Positions 5,838-7,003 of a stretch of 7,003 bases of DNA are shown here, piece by piece (position 1 is the first letter of the stretch; the number at the start of each line of letters is the position of its first letter). Source of the stretch: CBFHSD01 sp965658375 (GTDB lineage Bacteria > Bacteroidota > Bacteroidia > Flavobacteriales_G > Salibacteraceae); contig CBFHSD010000083.1 of the NCBI GenBank assembly GCA_965658375.1, positions 1 through 7,003 of the forward strand, in the 5' to 3' direction. The translations under genes and the position numbers were made by a program. The notes under the pieces were generated by a model. The model was not told the DNA's origin. It ran no database searches and was given only the letters and a program-made list of their open reading frames with translations.

Positions 5838-6820
5838 CCTCCAATTTCGCTCATGCTTTCGTAGCTCTTTTTTGATTTTTGATTCTGAGCTTCAAAACCA
5901 TTCAAAGCCTTGCCGGCAATGGTTTGTTGAACAAAACGCTGTATCTCAAATTCATTTGCACCACTGCGAATCAATTCTTTTAAGCCTTTTTCGTTTGAAC
6001 TGTAAAGACACGTTTTAATGTTGCCTAAAGCAGTAATTCGTAATCTGTTACAAGAGTTACAAAAGGTTCTACTAAAAGCTGGTATGATACCTATGGATCC
6101 CGCGAAACCATCAACCTTATAAACAGATGCTGTTTTACCTTTTGTGGATGGAAGCTCTTCGAGTTCTCCGAAATGCTCTTCAAGGTGACTTTTAATTTTT
6201 TGATGGTTCCACTTGAGGGAAGGAACCTTGTTTAAACCATTAAAGGGCATCTCTTCAATAAAGCGAACACCGACTTTATTTTTCTCCGCCAATTTTGACA
6301 AGGAAATCAATTCATCTGTGTTCACCCCATCCATGACTACAACATTCACTTTGGTTTTAGCGCCAAAAGAAAAGGCCGAATGCAAGCCATCCATGACTTG
6401 TTCAAACTGATTTCTTCTTGTGATTTTAGCAAATTTCTTTGGGTCAAGGGTATCTAGGCTGAGATTGATATTGTCGAAGCCGTTCTCTTTGAGTAAAACC
6501 ATGTGTTTACTAAGAAAAGCGCCATTGGTTGTAATGCATTTTTGTTTCAGGCCATTTCTTTTGCCAAGTTCCTGGATCAGAAATTCGATCTTTCTTCTAG
6601 ACAATGGTTCACCACCAGTTAATCTAATTTTATCAATACCTACAGGAATTAAGGCGTCTACCAACTGAAGTATCTCTTCGTAAGAAAGCAATTCATTTTG
6701 CGCCTTAAAGCTCATGCGCTCTGGCATACAGTAGGTGCAACGCAAATTGCATCTGTCTGTAATTCCAATGCGTAGATAGTTAATGTTGCGGTGATATTTA
6801 TCTTGAAGTTTGTCGATCAT
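5834..6820 (-). CDS. moaA: GTP 3',8-cyclase MoaA
   Basis: MoaA is a radical SAM enzyme that, with MoaC, turns GTP into cyclic pyranopterin monophosphate, the first step of molybdenum cofactor synthesis, in the cytoplasm. Counting from ATG 6820 (328 residues), the SAM [4Fe-4S] motif CNLRCTYC has Cys24, Cys28 and Cys31 (CX3CX2C). LTGGEPLSRR at about 67-76 is the SAM-binding GGE motif. The second, substrate-binding cluster is Cys254, Cys257 and Cys271 (CX2CX13C), within FCNSCNRLRIT and KTC. The protein ends in Gly-Gly (SEIGG), the C-terminal tail that activity requires in characterised MoaA. All key residues are present and the length is normal. The frame extends to TTG 6832, but that codon sits within a perfect -7 box, so the ATG is preferred. 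No moaC, moaD, moaE or moeA is in the window. The gene overlaps the TSUP transporter tail-to-tail by four bases and is divergent from the mpl-like gene. Confidence 0.97.
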   Translation of the reverse strand: MIDKLQDKYHRNINYLRIGITDRCNLRCTYCMPERMSFKAQNELLSYEEILQLVDALIPVGIDKIRLTGGEPLSRRKIEFLIQELGKRNGLKQKCITTNGAFLSKHMVLLKENGFDNINLSLDTLDPKKFAKITRRNQFEQVMDGLHSAFSFGAKTKVNVVVMDGVNTDELISLSKLAEKNKVGVRFIEEMPFNGLNKVPSLKWNHQKIKSHLEEHFGELEELPSTKGKTASVYKVDGFAGSIGIIPAFSRTFCNSCNRLRITALGNIKTCLYSSNEKGLKELIRSGANEFEIQRFVQQTIAGKALNGFEAQNQKSKKSYESMSEIGG

Positions 6821-6829
6821 GAATGGAGG

Positions 6830-6837
6830 CAAAAATA
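6830..6837 (-). promoter_or_regulatory. Candidate -7 promoter box for moaA (TATTTTTG)
   Basis: On the minus strand TATTTTTG matches TAnnTTTG exactly and sits within CTATTTTTGCC, the same 11 bases found upstream of dapD. It ends nine bases before the ATG at 6820, predicting a leader of only about 3-6 bases. No clear TTG is found at the -33 position. No molybdenum-cofactor riboswitch can fit or be recognised in the short leader. Confidence 0.5.
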
Positions 6838-6875
6838 GCAGAAGGTACAGTGTGAAAAACTTCCTTTTTGAAAAG

Positions 6876-6889
6876 TCTGAGAGCTCAGA
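6876..6889. repeat. Inverted repeat between divergent moaA and mpl-like genes
   Basis: TCTGAG-AG-CTCAGA is a perfect 6-base inverted repeat with a 2-base spacer. It sits roughly midway in the 105-bp divergent gap, about 39 bases upstream of the moaA -7 box and 36 bases before the mpl-like ATG. It has the shape of a small operator, but repeats of this length occur by chance, so confidence that it is functional is low. Confidence 0.25.
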
Positions 6890-6925
6890 TTAATTCATCA
6901 TTTTCGAAAGCGTTATTTAAGACGA

Positions 6926-7003
6926 ATGAAAGTACATTTTATCGCCATCGGTGGAAGTGCCATGCACAACTTGGCAATTGCTTTAAGAGATAAAGGATAT
7001 GAG
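6926..7003 (+). CDS. mpl: Mur ligase family protein, probably UDP-MurNAc:tripeptide ligase Mpl, N-terminal fragment
   Basis: Only 26 codons are in the window; the gene runs off the right edge. It begins MKVHFIAIGGSAMHNLAIAL. The (V/I)HFIxIGGxxMxxLA pattern is the N-terminal Rossmann-like UDP-binding loop shared by MurC and Mpl. The wording IAIGGSAMHNLAIAL fits the Bacteroidota Mpl-like proteins as I remember them, whereas MurC usually reads GIGGIGMSxIA. Mpl joins recycled L-Ala-gamma-D-Glu-meso-diaminopimelate to UDP-N-acetylmuramate in the cytoplasm. MurC is the main alternative. The ATG at 6926 is preceded by TTTAAGACGA with no strong ribosome-binding site, which is usual for this phylum. 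Confidence 0.78.
   Translation, partial: MKVHFIAIGGSAMHNLAIALRDKGYE

Noticed and set aside
6876..6889. Inverted repeat as a terminator for moaA or the mpl-like gene
   Set aside because: It lies in a divergent upstream gap, has a two-base loop and no U tract, so a terminator role makes no sense; it is kept only as a weak operator candidate.

Overview
The window looks like a chromosomal segment of a Bacteroidota bacterium, most likely a flavobacterial relative. The support is moderate to low GC, a DUF4494 protein (a family I know essentially only from Bacteroidota), a DapD that reads like Bacteroidota succinyl-transferases, TAnnTTTG-type -7 promoter boxes, and mostly weak or absent Shine-Dalgarno sequences. 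It holds six complete protein genes and two genes cut by the window edges. I see no tRNA, rRNA, CRISPR array, insertion sequence or phage gene. Every intergenic gap is 115 bases or less, so no stretch over 300 bases lacks a gene.

Layout, left to right. The first 70 bases are the start of a leftward ruvX/yqgF gene. It diverges from the rightward dapD (succinylase branch of lysine and meso-diaminopimelate synthesis). dapD converges on a leftward gene for a secreted protein built of five OmpL47-like (Ig-like) repeats, and a perfect 21-bp hairpin between the two genes can terminate transcription from both sides. Upstream of the repeat protein lies a leftward three-gene unit, transcribed in the order DUF4494 protein, hotdog acyl-CoA thioesterase, then a membrane permease of the SO_0444 Cu/Zn-efflux type carrying a fused C-terminal heavy-metal-binding (HMA) domain. 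The thioesterase and permease overlap by an ATGA junction. Divergent from DUF4494 is a TauE/SafE (TSUP) membrane exporter, whose stop codon overlaps the stop codon of the convergent moaA (GTP 3',8-cyclase, first step of molybdenum cofactor synthesis). Divergent from moaA, the last 78 bases begin a Mur-ligase gene, probably mpl.

Functionally this is mostly housekeeping. dapD makes the precursor of meso-diaminopimelate, and mpl, if correctly identified, recycles the murein tripeptide that contains it. moaA and the TSUP transporter may be linked through molybdenum and sulfur metabolism, but only their adjacency suggests this. The less ordinary content is the permease-HMA fusion embedded in an operon with unrelated-looking partners, and the five-repeat secreted protein. 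I found no convincing new defence, mobile or RNA-based system.

Three genes need start-site attention. The longest open frames of the repeat protein (GTG at 2806) and moaA (TTG at 6832) overrun their probable promoter boxes, so internal ATGs at 2761 and 6820 are preferred. The TSUP gene has no usable ATG and probably starts at GTG 5106.
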